Source of the DNA: Ceratothoa steindachneri
Taxonomy: Eukaryota; Arthropoda; Malacostraca; Isopoda; Cymothoidae
Length of the DNA: 64,000 nt
Assembly (NCBI GenBank): GCA_963969495.1
Contig: OZ018337.1
Location: 86,774,777-86,838,776, forward strand
Direction: 5' to 3'
Shown here: positions 48,501 to 60,642 of the stretch, piece by piece
Layout of the letters: the number at the start of each line of letters is the position of its first letter
How positions within the stretch are numbered: position 1 is the first letter of the stretch
Notes under the pieces: model-generated
What the model saw: only the letters and a program-made list of their open reading frames with translations
What the model was told of the DNA's origin: nothing
Database searches by the model: none
Translations under genes and position numbers: made by a program

Positions 48501-51500
48501 ACCGTTATTATGATTAATATATAGAAGTGCATTTCTCAGAATTCACCTTTTATATAGTCATCTAGCATGGAGTTCGAATGCAAAAATGGGAAGAAGAATG
48601 AATATTGTAAATATTGATTTTTTGAGTATATGTGAATATGTTGTTCAGAAAATTTCTCAAAACTTTGTTTCTGATTTAATTTTTCCGCGTGGTACCTTAG
48701 ATACATCGCTGTATAAAGGAAACAGAAATAATTGAGGTAAAGAACGATTCATGACGTTATTGGCGCCCAACTATATCAAAATCCGTTCATACACCTTCAG
48801 TTATACTCCTATGCATTCATTCAATAAATTAGTGAACGTTAGATTAACGTTATTATTGTGGTTAAGTTCTATTCCTCAACTGTCTCCTTCAATTTATTTC
48901 AAGCGTTAATTACTCGTAAATTTGACATTATCCCCTCTCTGGGAGAGCAAAAAGAGGACATAACACAAGGGATTTCGGCTGACTTCATTTTGCAAAGTGG
49001 TTTGAGAAACACAGCACCATAATTGCGGAGAGATTTGCGTCTAAATAAAAAAAAAACGTCTTTGTGTCTATTTCCTAGCTATGACTGAATTTTCAATGGA
49101 GTTCAGTTTAATTAACAATCTGGCACAATAATTAATTTCTCTCATGGAAATATGATTAAATTAACTAAAATATATAGGTGACAGCCCCTATTCACCTAAT
49201 CTTGCATTCTTGAATGTATACGGAATATCGGAAGAAAAAAAATTGTAAATGCTTCTTCATTAAACCCACTATCTATATAAGGAATGCGATAGTTGTATCA
49301 CATGAAAAACTAGGGTAATAGATAAAAATTATTATAGAAAATTTTCAGCGAATTTAAGATAGTGGCTTTTTTTTAATTATTGATAGTAGGTTGCGCTCCT
49401 AATACTTACCTCATCTGTTAAAAAAAACAATTATTTAAGTGCAGATAAAAAAAGGACTTAAGTTTATCATTTAATTTTTATCCGTAAAAGAATTGAACTT
49501 TATTCTTTTATTAAAAACTATGCATAATGAAAAATTGTAATAGATACTAAAACTGATAAACAGTTATTATAGTTAAATTTCTAAAAAGGAAAACTGATAA
49601 GTATTAATCAGGGGCTGATTTCGTCGTTTGAAAAAAAACTAGTGGTCAATAACGGGACGCATGAAAGTTTGGGTCTAACTGCACGCTAAGTTGGCCCAAA
49701 CTGAAGGCAAGAGGCCAATTTGCATCCCCACCTCGTCGGAAACCGATAAATATAAATGAGCGCCACATACGCTACCGTCAAATTTAGTAATTGGGCGATG
49801 TGTTGGCCGTTATGTTTTACCAAGATCTTGAATATCTTTTACCACAGTAATAACTAATTTCTGTTTAAGGCTTTTGGTTTGACATGAGCAACCTTTTGTC
49901 TTTTACTTTAAACCTCCCTCCGCATTGACTCCTCGAGAAATTAATTTGTCAATTTTCAGAATGTATTCATAAAAAAGAGGAAATATCGGTATCTTGATCA
50001 AGGAAAGTTTAGTTGGACAGAAATGGACGGTGTAAATAAATTATTCATTGAGTAGCAGGATGAATTATCAGGGGGGGGGGGGGGTAATTAATGTTATTTG
50101 AACGTCCTTCGTGGTCTATGTTTCTTTTCGAATCTCAAAGCACAACAGAACATGAAAGTTGGTAAGACTCAAATCGCGACAATCCTCAGCATACCTTGCC
50201 TTAACTTTCACAAGAGGTGAATCGTAAATCAATAAATCTCTGACTTAAACTCTGCCAATTTTATACTATTTGTTTTCTTAGTTGGGACACAATACGGAAT
50301 TTCTCTACATATCTTTCTAGAAAATTCAACACTTTCTCACGTTTGTATTTTATCTTATATGCTTCAACCTTTCTATTTCTTAACTTACAAATCCTTATTC
50401 ATCTTTCCAATAGTAAAAAGTTTTAAGCAAAATCGGTGCCACACGCATTAAATATTTCTATTATTCACTCGTTTCATTCTACAAATGAGAGATTAAAAGA
50501 TACATTACTCATGTTTCTACTAAGGTTATGTTTTTGCTCGTTCCTAGTGAAGTAAACCTTCTACTCCTCTTCTCATCACAGCTAATCTGTCCTTGAGAGA
50601 AAATATTATATAAACATGGAAATTTCGAAGTAATATAATTTTGCCTTGTAAAGCAGATGGAAAATGTGCGTGCAACTCTTCCTATTCCATTCAATCACAC
50701 AAAAATACCTGCTCATACAAAGTCCATATTTATAATATATCTAAACAATAAAATGCCTAAAAGTAAATAAACTAAAGTCCAGCAGCGCTGCTTCAGAAGA
50801 AAAGAATAAACAAACAGCCACAAAAACAAAGTCTGTCCTTTACTATATATAATTTTCCCCAGGACCTCAAGAAAGATATTTGTATTTACATAAAAATACA
50901 TTAATACTACTGATTAAACCCTGTTTATTCAGATTTTATTCCCCAAAAGAGATAGAGAGCAGAGAATAATATGTTTGAGTAATTAGAAACCGCATCTGGG
51001 ATTAAGAACTGATCATGTTTTCACGTATCTATCATTACAAGAGGTATCAAATTCGGAAACGTTTAAATGGGTGTATTCTCTGCACCATCTAAGAGGAGTT
51101 GAATGTTAGCTGTTGTTCTCTTTATGCATTAATTCAAAGTCATTATTTAGAAATTCACCATTGAATTTTTCACTATTTCTATTCATCAGTTTATTTATTT
51201 TATTTTATTTTTTCAGTAAAAATGCTCGGATTTTACTAATTCCTAATGTACTTGATAGTGGAAGATTTAGAAAAGAGGAGAAGATAGATGGTGAAAGAAA
51301 GGTAGGGTTGCCATAGTTTGAGGGGCATCGCAGGCATTTGTATACTCTAATTACTGATTTTTCTTTTTGGTTATATTAATGTTGAATTTTGTTTGCTTCT
51401 GTATGCGTTCTTCTTTATGTTCTTCTTTGTATTTGTCTCCTTGTTTTGTCCACTTAGTCTTCGTGTAATCTTAATCTTTTGAGCCTTTATTTGTGATAAA

Positions 51501-51609
51501 ATTTAGTGTATTACCTACTGTTTTGTTTTATTGTATTTGTTTGTTCTTCATTAATTTCAAGTTTAATTTACTCTCGTAGTTTTTGTGTCGTAATCTGTGT
51601 TGTTTATGT
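45506..51609. other. Gene-free spacer
   Basis: About 6 kb of AT-rich DNA with only short frames. It includes a run of 14 G at 50071-50084. No repeat relation to the rest of the window was noticed. Confidence 0.45.
50071..50084 (+). repeat. Poly-G run
   Basis: Fourteen consecutive G in an AT-rich setting; the exact length may be an assembly estimate. Confidence 0.8.
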
Positions 51610-52145
51610 TTATGTGTAGATTGGTATTGTGATTTCCTTAAAACAGAGTCTAGCGCTTGGGAAAGGCCGGTTTTGAGCGATTTTCCCGCGCAATCTGGCA
51701 GGGATGTTTATTCTGCCACCAGTTCTTGTTAGTTCTGGAATGATATCATTAGCCATTATCTACCAGAGCTTTTTTGCCAGTTTCTGAGTTGCAGCATTAC
51801 TGGGCTCCAGAAGACGTCTGTGGTGCAGGTCCCTCTGCCGAAGATACTCATTTCATCTGGTTTTACTTATGCAGAGGGATGCAGAGTTCTGCACTCGCTA
51901 GAGCCTACACATATTGGTTTGCTGGCCGTTTGAGTCACTACTGCAGGGTTAATGAGCTTAGCCCGGATAAACATCATGTATATTTTCCTGATATTTGCCG
52001 AGCTAAGATTTCTGAACCTATATAGCTTAGAGATTTCTCTCTTCGCCATATTTTGCCTCTCCTTGTACCGATTCGACAAGCCGTGGTCGGAGATTTTTAG
52101 GCCCAGGATGGTGCCTCTGCGGAGTAGGCATATCTCCTCCTAACT
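51610..52145 (-). pseudogene. 3' end of a LINE (non-LTR) reverse transcriptase ORF
   Basis: Minus-strand text follows the C-terminal part of LINE ORF2 proteins after the polymerase active site. TILGLKISDHGLS is the usual 'FLG..I' block. REISKLYRFRNLSSANIRK and IYMMFIRAKLINPAVV match the thumb helix and 'LYK.LIRP.LTY..' block. TQTASKPI follows. After a frameshift near 51905, RVQNSASLCISKTR corresponds to LQ..QN.ALR. Then LHHRRLLEPSNAATQKLAKK, a TAG (51761-51763) straight after KLW, and a tail ending FPSARLCFKEITIP with a natural-looking stop at 51610. The catalytic YADD region and everything upstream are missing, the usual pattern for a 5'-truncated LINE. The clade (Jockey-like or other) cannot be set. 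Confidence 0.65.
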
Positions 52146-52462
52146 ATTACGATGTGCCACGTCAACTTGCGGCACAGCGGGAGGATCTTAAATAGTCTGA
52201 GTTTAACTTGCTTCCCCCTACGTGATGTTTGATGTCTGAGTTGTTTTGAATGTTTTATAATAAAAGATTTTGCGTTGAATTTAAATCTAAAATCCGCTGA
52301 GGCAATTTTCCCCTATTTTTCTATGTAAATATATAATTGTGAGGATAGAAATAGTTATTAATAAGCTTCCTTTCATCACCTTAGATTTTTAATCAAACAG
52401 ATACCATATTACGCTTTATCACAAAGTTAGAGGTATTCATTAATCTAAGAAAATCACCCAAT
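52146..52462. other. Spacer
   Basis: AT-rich; contains AATAAAA near 52260 but no gene that would use it on the plus strand. Confidence 0.4.
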
Positions 52463-52795
52463 ATGGAGGGAAAATGCAAAAATGAGCAGAATAGATTTGT
52501 TGCCTATGCTGCAAAATTTGGCTGCCTGGACTTAATAAAAAATAACAGCATATGTGAAGTCCTGCTATCACGCCTATTTCATTATCAAGTTAACAGATCA
52601 AGATAAGTATTTCGCACCTCACATACATGGTTCGATTACTTCAGATGATGGAGAAAGGCAATACATCTATGTATCATCTGCCATAAAAACAATCCCTCAG
52701 CCACCAGGTATCCACTTCCAGAATTACCTGAAATCATGGATCTAGATAAATACAGCGATAGGGAGATAAAAAATTATTATAACTTTCAACCAAAA
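52463..52795 (+). pseudogene. KCKN-family fragment, copy 3
   Basis: Opens with MEGKCKNEQNRF, lining up with MNRKCKNSSDRF of the copy ending at 34180. After a frameshift it reads YHAYFIIKLTDQDKYFAPHI, matching the DQDKSFAPHI block. The next 75 or so residues of the family (second cysteine cluster) are missing. The text resumes with SSAIKTIPQPPGIHF, matching the SAIKPLPHGPGIPIP block, and in another frame PELPEIMDLDKYSDREI. It ends near an (AT)n tract. It is the only recognisable coding relic on the plus strand. Function unknown. Confidence 0.65.
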
Positions 52796-52852
52796 CATAA
52801 ACAGTTGAATAAGCTCCCAAGGGAATAAAAACTATTAAAAGAGTCATCCCTG

Positions 52853-52853
<1 letters not shown>

Positions 52854-52905
<52 letters not shown>
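52854..52905. repeat. (TA)n microsatellite
   Basis: About 26 uninterrupted TA units right after KCKN copy 3. Confidence 0.9.
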
Positions 52906-52907
<2 letters not shown>

Positions 52908-55547
52908 AGCATACCCGCCTCCATATCTTCCCTTAATGAGAAGCAGTTTCGAGGGTTATCAAGTTGCACAAACGGAGGGCAAACGAGATTCCCAATTCTG
53001 ATATTCACTAAAATTAGGCTAAATCACAGAAAACTTTCGAAATTGGGACTAATTTTCTTCTGTAGGTTTTTCTTTCGCAAAGTTCGTGACCTCTTGCCAA
53101 GTAAGTAGCTGATGCCGGAAAATTTTTTTAACTTATTCTTTTCCATCTTGAGAAAGGTACAAGATGAATAATAGATGTGGAAACAAAATAAATTGTAAAT
53201 TGCCGTTTTTTACCCTAGAGCCTAAGTACGCCTTAACTAATGCTTAACTAATTTGTATTCTAATACAAAATGTTATCAACGTTTGACCAAGATAATGTTG
53301 TGGGCTTAGTTTATCTCGATAAGAAAAGATTTATCCACCGTCCGATATAAGAATAGTCTTAATCAAGCTACTGGATGCAATACTCATAGCACGCAACTAT
53401 CTACTTGCAGTTCCAGCCACTTTCGTGCGTAACAACAATGTTTGCAAACTTTTATTTGGAAGGAACCATTTTTGAAATTAGAAATATTAAAAAATTTGTT
53501 TAAAAAAATATTACCGAATATTTAGATTTTATTTACGCATCATTTTTAAACCCAAATTTTTCATCATCTTATTCTTTTTCTCAAATATCAAAGCTCCTTG
53601 AGACGAACTTACCTCATACCGGAAAAAGACCAGGGCATGATTTTGGATTGACCAAAGTGATCCACAATTTTTTCAAATATTTTGGGAATACGGCTTTTCA
53701 ATAAATGTGCATTAATATCAAATATTAGAATAATTATTCCTTTCACGTATATTTTTAAATTCTAAAAAAAACAAAAAACATATATTTGTCCCAAATGTTT
53801 TAAATATTGCTGTATGTTTCCATGATTATAACCTCAATATTTTACATTTAAATTAAAAAAAATATTCCTACTTAATAAATTTAAAGCTTTTTCAAGTCAT
53901 AATGAAGAATTTGTGCTACAATTTTGATAATAGAAAACTTGATAATAGAGCAAAGTAACATTGAAAATTCGATAAAGTGAAATTTGTAATAGGCCTGAGC
54001 TTGTGACGATTAAAATTCTATAGCTTCGAAGGATGAGAAGGTCAACTGAGTATGGTTTTTAAAGAATATTTGGTTATCTTTTGTCAGAAGAAATACAAAA
54101 TTGATTTAATTATTTTCATAAAAAACTGCTGGTTTTAATTTTTGGTTTTTAACTTAGATATACAAAGATATTTTATTCTAACTATTGTTTAGAGGTGTGT
54201 ACAAATTTTAAAAGTCAGGGATTTCATAAATATATTTTTCATAGCTTATTAATATTGTTTGTATACTGTAAACGTTGATTGCAACACTCCACCTGCAATA
54301 TGCGATTCAACACTAGTGTCTTATTTGCGCAAGAGGATCTAGAGACAATTGAACTGACGTAGGGAGCGCAGCGCAACTAAGATATGTCAGCATTGCGCCA
54401 GTAATTGTAGACTTATAGATTGAGGGGGTAACCAATATATGTTTTTAATATATTAAATGCCTTTGACAATTATATTTGTTTCAAGCTTTCTTCTTAGTAA
54501 TTCAAGTCGTGCAAAAAGCAAAGAATTTAAGATGTAAGCCTAAAATAACTCAGGGTTTTGTTTTTATTAATTTTGGCATAAATTATTGAAATTGCCTGCA
54601 TGAGATATGGGGGTACAGTAATAACTCTTAGCGAGTTTTAAAATTGATTTGATATGACGCTTTTATATTCACGCAGTTGCATCACAGGTACAAAACCGAC
54701 CCGTTGACAGCCAATGTGACAAAGAGTGTGTGAGAGTTGAGTAGGCGTTTAATAAGATCTTATCTTTCATTCATTCTCAACGACCTTTACCTTCGTCTAA
54801 AAATCGTTTTCATAACTTCTTATGTTTTCTTAATTAGCAATATTCTAAAATCTTACATTACAATCAACTCCACCATGCACTACACAATTCTACATAACGT
54901 TCGTATTTGCGCCTTTGTTAGTTCGGGATTTAAATTTAACAAAATGAAGAATTGTCTAATCTTTAAACAATACAAGCGGGTAAAAAGGGGATGAATTTGG
55001 TCCTCATTTATGATATCTTACTTGTTCCTTTACCCGGTTCAGAAAACATAGGTTCAGCATCAATAATAAGGATATGGTGGAGAACAATGCACAGAAAACT
55101 GTTGCCTCAGACATAATTCTATTTGTGACGATCAAATTTTCGAGGTTGGAAAAGCTTGTTCATGATAATATGAAGTTTGGTTGACATTTGTTAAGTTTGA
55201 TAATTACAAGTTTTCAACAACTGAAATCCTGGAAGTGGCGATCGATCGTTCTATCTAAATTACCGATTGGCTGTGACTATCTGAAATATATTTCGTGAGA
55301 ATGTAAGAAAAGAAATAATCTTCACATATCCTAACTAGTATTTTCAAAAAGTTTCAGAGTTGTTGATATTTATAGACTAAATAAGATGATAAAAACATTT
55401 GTTAAAGTCCAATGAGAATTTCTGCTATTACAGATTCTCGCTGGCTATTCAAAATAAAAGTCGTGAATCTAATCAAAATTAAGGAGACTGCAATTCTGTT
55501 GAAAGAAATAAGTAGGATATGAATTAAGCCAATATGTTTCCGCTCAT
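52906..55547. other. Gene-free spacer
   Basis: AT-rich. A GC-richer patch at about 54280-54420 contains no frame or motif I recognise. Confidence 0.4.
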
Positions 55548-57481
55548 CCTTCTTTCCACATGTAGAATGGCTGATAATTTGTATTGGCTTTTATGATACT
55601 TTGTTGCATGTTGGGCGACATCGGGAAATCTTTAGTGGATAAAATTCACTTAAGCGAATGTTTGTAGGTATTTCGTGCTAATTAAATTTATTAAATAAGG
55701 CGCTACAGAGTAAAGAGAGGATTTAAGAATTGCAAACTAAAATATTAGGTTTTTGCAGCAAACTGTTTTTTAAAGCCGATCTCTTTTACTTCACACATTT
55801 CAGTAAATGTGTTCAATCACAGAATATCATGCAAATAAACACGGAACCACTCTACAGAGCGGCAAATTGATTAATCCGAAAAAATATGAGATTTTCCAAG
55901 TGGATTGCTCCCCTATTTTTGCTTATGTGAGATAATAATGATTGCCTCACAAGTTCGGTATCAGATCAAAGCAAAGAACTAATGGAAACTCTAACTGATT
56001 ATAAAGCTCAACCAATTGACGCTTCCAAATATTAGCCTCATTTTGTATGACACAAAACCTGCTGCCAATGATACCAAATTATCTATTAGTGCTAAGCAAG
56101 TGCTTTCCTTTTCCCAGAACACAACTCGTTTAGAGTGGGTGTGTGCTTTTATGGTTATGTTGACTAAAAGTCAACTTGGTTTTCGTCTTGGTTTTCTAGT
56201 TAATTTTATCCGCAGAAATGAGCGTCGCATCGAATGGAATTGTATGGTCCATTCAAATAGGGATTTATCCGATTCGGCTGCAAATGATTAAGTAAAAGAG
56301 TTACATTAATTAGCCTTAATAACTTCTAAGGTAAAAGTCAAATGGTGAAAGAATAATAAATGGCAAACTATATTGAGAAAGAATTTAGGAAGGTACTATT
56401 CGCGCAAAGAGAGAAAAGTGAGGAGAGGATCTAAGAGGAACAAATGAAGAGGAAGAAGGACTTCCTTCTTCTCTAAACTCATCTCATTTTTCTGCTTATC
56501 GTTTGTGTTTTCATTTTCTCTTTTTTTTATGTTGTAATTTCGTATAAGTAAAAAATATAGTTTGGGAACTATTTTGGCCATTAGGGAAATTCAAGTTCCT
56601 AAATTTGTGTCAATTATATTATGCAGACTTTTCCCTCGAGGAACGATGATTTAAAGAGTCCTTGAAAATAAGCAATGAGCAGACATGACGCAATGGAAGG
56701 ACGTCACTCATTAATCATGACATTTCAATAATTTTACCCTAATTTTAATTTTTATCTTTATCTGACTATTTATGTTCCTTTCCCTCTTATATCCTCACCT
56801 TTATTAATTTTACTTCTTGTGGTTTTCTATCTTTTGCTACTTTCTTTTCTTTTTTAGTAATTTTAATTCACTTCTTTCACAAATTCCTCTTATTCACTAT
56901 ATGTCATGCTCCTCTCCCTTTTTCACTCCTGGCTTATATTTACATTATTCTCACTCTATTTACTTTTTTCTTTCTCATAATTTTAGACTTTCTCCTTTAC
57001 TCATCCACCAGCTTACAAAAGAAACCTTCTTTTATTTCTCTTTAAACACTTTCAACTATTCACTTCATTACTTATCTTTCTCTTTTGTTCATTATTTTGT
57101 TCACGTATTGTTTTGCTCACTTTAGTCTTCAAAGGGAACGATATCATTATTTATTTTTTCTCATTCTATTTATACACTCCTCTTTTTTCTCCTGTACGTC
57201 TTTCTCCCTTTTTCTGGTAGGGGCAATTTTAATTTTTCAGACACTACCCAATTTTCCCTCACTTCATCAGGTTTTGTGGCTCACCTCCATTATCTCTCTC
57301 TGGGGCGATCAGTTGACAGCTTTTGAGAAAGGATTTTGGTAAGCAAATTCGCACAAAAAGTGACTATGAACACAGACAGGGAGAAAAATAGAAATGAGCA
57401 GACTAAGTAAAGAAGGGGAGAAATGAGTAAAATCTTACGATATCAGTCATTCAAACATAACGACCCGACGAAGCAAGAAGT

Positions 57482-57491
57482 GGGGGGGGGG
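57482..57491 (+). repeat. Poly-G run inside copy B
   Basis: Ten G in a row; the matching place in copy C (near 62505-62525) has a non-homopolymeric sequence. Confidence 0.7.
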
Positions 57492-58020
57492 AGTATTTCA
57501 GTTTCATGACCTTTTATAATTACTAATAATAGCCTAGCATCCCTATGGATCTTTGAAAAGATTTTATAATTTACTGCAACTAATCTAACCCTCGATGGAA
57601 GTCTCCAAGCGATTAAGACAGGCTCGGGAAATATAAACATGAAAAAGGTCGGATCAACAGAAGGATTATAAAAACATTTAGGGTTTAAAGATCAAAAGGG
57701 GTATAGTGCCTAACCCCATTACCTCAAAATGTTGGATCATGTACACGGATGCGATTTACATATTCAGGATCACGTTCATCAAACATTGCGAATGTTAGAA
57801 AAGGCGAACATTAACTGCATTCCATCAATCTCCGTCCTGAATACAGATAAAGGCTGGGCAAAATCAAAGAAATAGATATGCACCTTAGGAACAGTGAAAG
57901 AAAATAGAAGAAGGCTCATAATTAGCGTGAAGCTCTTAATGACTCTTAAGTTTAGTCCGTAGCCCCAAAGTACTCGGGAGAGATTTCCTAAAACGGAATC
58001 CAATCTACAACTAATAATTA

Positions 58021-58293
58021 ATCAACCTATCTACTTCATTCTATTTCTCCATTTTTTCAATATTTATTACTTCATCAGATTTCTTACTGAATTTTCATTT
58101 CGAGATTACTAATCAACTTATCTACTTCATTCTATTTCTCCATTTTTTCAATATTTATTACTTTATCAGATTTCTAACTGAATCTTCATTTTGAGATTAC
58201 TAATCAACCTATCTACTTCATTCTATTTCTCCATTTTTTTAATATTTATTACTTTATCAGATTTCTAACTGAATCTTCATCTTAAGATTACTT
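58021..58293 (+). repeat. Three tandem 91-bp units
   Basis: Units start at 58021, 58112 and 58203 with ATCAACYTATCTACTTCATT and are nearly identical. A single related unit exists at the matching end of copy C (about 61905-61965, minus strand), so the array is a local expansion of a piece of the long repeat. Confidence 0.9.
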
Positions 58294-59400
58294 ATCACAA
58301 ATCACCTATGTTCTACATGGCCAACATGAGTTTTCGCCCATCATCTATGTCTCAAATTCCTTGCTCGAGTGAAAAAATTCAATCGAGTTGAAATAGTTTG
58401 TGGTTATAATTTATTATTATTACTCGTTACAAAATAGAACACACTAATTCTGAATAGATATTAAAAGTAATTCTTTCAAATACCCTTCAATAGTATTGGA
58501 AGTGTTATATTTTTGCAGAAATGTTTTAGGAATCAAATTCGAACGATACAGTGAAGCCCACCTATTTAAGGCAACCGAGTGTAATGGGCAAAGCAAACTA
58601 ATGCGGGATGATCAATTCTCACACTTTGAATTCATACTTCCTTAGTAATAGTAAGAAAAAGTGTAATGTACCCATTTATGGCATGGGGTATGTATAGCAC
58701 TGAACATACACTTTCTCCCTATATCGGGCCTTCTTGGGAGGCATTCTTCATCCACGCTAAGCAAGTGTCTGTATCAATATACCACAGGATTTGATTCCTG
58801 GGCCTGCCAAAGAGGAGGCTAAAATGACTAAATGATACTAAATGATGATTGGTTTGGATAAAGAGCGTTGTTCATGTGTGCCTTGTGTATCTAGTGTGAA
58901 GGTGAGTAATCATTGCTATAATAACCCTATACATTATATCGATGGGGGGGGCCTGTTTACGCATAAAATCGCAATATCTTTGACATAAATAAACACGATT
59001 CTTGCCTTATTTTTCTAAATGTTTAACCTTGTTTAGGCTTCCTTTTTGTTTAGAATCCATCGGATTATTTAGATTCAATAAATTAGAACCCAACTATCGG
59101 GTTGCATTTGCGCAGGATTATCCTACCGATGGGGCCATCGCTTTAGGAGTTGTTTTCTTTAAATAATGATAACGACTGTGGGTGGATTTGAAGGGAAGAG
59201 TGCAACTTGTAAGGTCGCAATTCTTTTTCATGGTTATGGAAAACAGGAGGTTAAATTAATTCTGTCGTTTAAGATTTGCAACTGAAGATAGAAAAAATTT
59301 CTTTCTAAAATTATTATCATGAGAATCTTTGCCACAGGTGCAGTTCTAAACAATTTTTTTTAAAATGGACATGAAACTATCGTTGCTCAAGAACAAAGAA
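58294..59400. other. Spacer between the inverted arms
   Basis: AT-rich with no recognised gene. GAACGATACAGTGAAG at about 58540 recalls U6 snRNA text but nothing around it does. Confidence 0.45.
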
Positions 59401-59409
59401 GTACAAACT

Positions 59410-60642
59410 TGTAGTAATATATTCTATGTACATATGAAATTGAAACAGTCAGCCTCTACATTAAGAGCTTTCACAAAGTGTTTCATCAGCCCTCTTTCCA
59501 TATGAAGGGGTGGGAAGATGATTTTCTCTTTCTCAACAAGTGAGTGGTGTATAATATCCTTCTCACCAACAGTCAAACTTTCTCGAACTGGCCAGAGTTT
59601 CTCTTCCCAGTGTTTGTCCTTGGCTCGATTGTTCCATAATCACAGAAAGCACAGATATTTTGTATAGCCTCCTTGTCGGCTAAGTAAAAAATTTATCCTT
59701 TTTCAGATCCACATATATGATCCATTTCATATTCGAGTAAATCTAATACAGATATTAGGTGTTCATGCTTCCCATTTAAATACAGAGAGTGACCAATAGG
59801 AAGTGCACTGAACAATTATCCATCATGGAGTAACACATATTTTATAATCTTCTTTGAACTATCTCCTAAAAGTCTCCATTCACTGGAATCATACTCTGAA
59901 ACTTCCATTGCGTTTAATAGTCCCACCACGTTACAATAGTTAACAAAATCTTATTCAGTTTAAAAGAATGCCAAGCGATCTTTCTCCTTGTTTCAATAAA
60001 CAGTTACATTTGTTTTTTCTGCAACAAACACTTCTTTGTCAGCTTAGAAGCTAACACTTCTGCTAACTCTTGTGACATGCCTAAATCTCTAACTAAACCA
60101 TTGAGTTTTAATTGACTGAAGTTTCCACATTCTTAGGAGGATGTATGTACAAAGTCTAGGTCACTGGTATTGTTCATTGCTTACATCAGATTCACGGATT
60201 CCACTTAAATTGTCCCGTGAAAGAAGTTCCTTGAATACAGGTACTGGAATTTGATCTGAATGAAGCATTGGACGAATTGCTGAATCAAGATTTAGGTAAC
60301 TTATTTTATGTCGCGTTTTCTTGCTATAGCCAGAAGATTTTGTGAAACAAAAGTAGCAATCGTTTATATTGAATTGGGGCTCCAGCTACACTATATGAAT
60401 GCCATATCCTAGTTGTTTCTCTGTGCATTTTGTCTTTGACTTAGATTTTCGACACATCGTTTAAAAACATTGTGTGGGGTCTACACTTTATCCTGATCAC
60501 CGAAATTAATTTTAAAGTATGCCAACTATGCTTTTTTCATAAAAATACTAATTTTCGCTCTTTGACTTTCTGCAGGAAAACAACCGCATATATAGCCAAA
60601 CGAGTCATGGGAATTTAAACATTTCCTTCGTAATGCGGCCAT
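59410..60642 (-). pseudogene. KCKN-family gene, copy 2, intronless and truncated
   Basis: Same unnamed family as 31890-34180. It opens with MAALRRKCLNSHDSFGYICG, then DQDKV, NDCYFCFTKSSGYSKKTRHK, LNLDSAIRPMLHSDQIPVPV, LNGLVRDLGMSQELAEVLAS, NFLLSRQGGYTKYLCFL, KDKHWEEKLWPVRESLTVGE, FPPLHMERGLMKHFVKALN and EADCFNFIC. There it loses similarity, so the C-terminal third is missing. It runs straight through both places where copy 1 has introns (after DCYFC...SG and after VDLK). Breaks: many frameshifts and stops, including a TGA right after KYLCFL. It lies in the space between the inverted arms B and C, on the minus strand. Intron loss suggests a retroposed copy, but the family might be intronless by origin and copy 1 the exception. 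Confidence 0.8.

Larger units (their letters stand above)
55548..58293 (+). repeat. Long dispersed repeat, copy B (left arm of an inverted pair)
   Basis: Aligns with copy A (12463-14365, same strand) and, in inverted orientation, with copy C (61900-64000). Landmarks include ATGATACCAAATTA (56078), GAAATGAGCGTCGCATCGAA (56214), the pyrimidine-rich block (about 56720-57250), GGGGCGATCAGTTGACAG (57301), ACACAGACAGGGAG (57371), CTAATCTAACCCTCGATG (57582) and GGATCACGTTCATC (57767). The open plus-strand frames at 56817-57125 and 57085-57342 arise from the pyrimidine-rich composition and are not called as genes. Confidence 0.75.

Noticed and set aside
56817..57342. Overlapping open frames rich in F, L, S and Y
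   Set aside because: They come from the pyrimidine-rich tract of a dispersed repeat and recur, broken differently, in copy C.
58535..58556. U6 snRNA-like GAACGATACAGTGAAG
   Set aside because: Surrounding bases do not match U6 and no promoter elements are evident.
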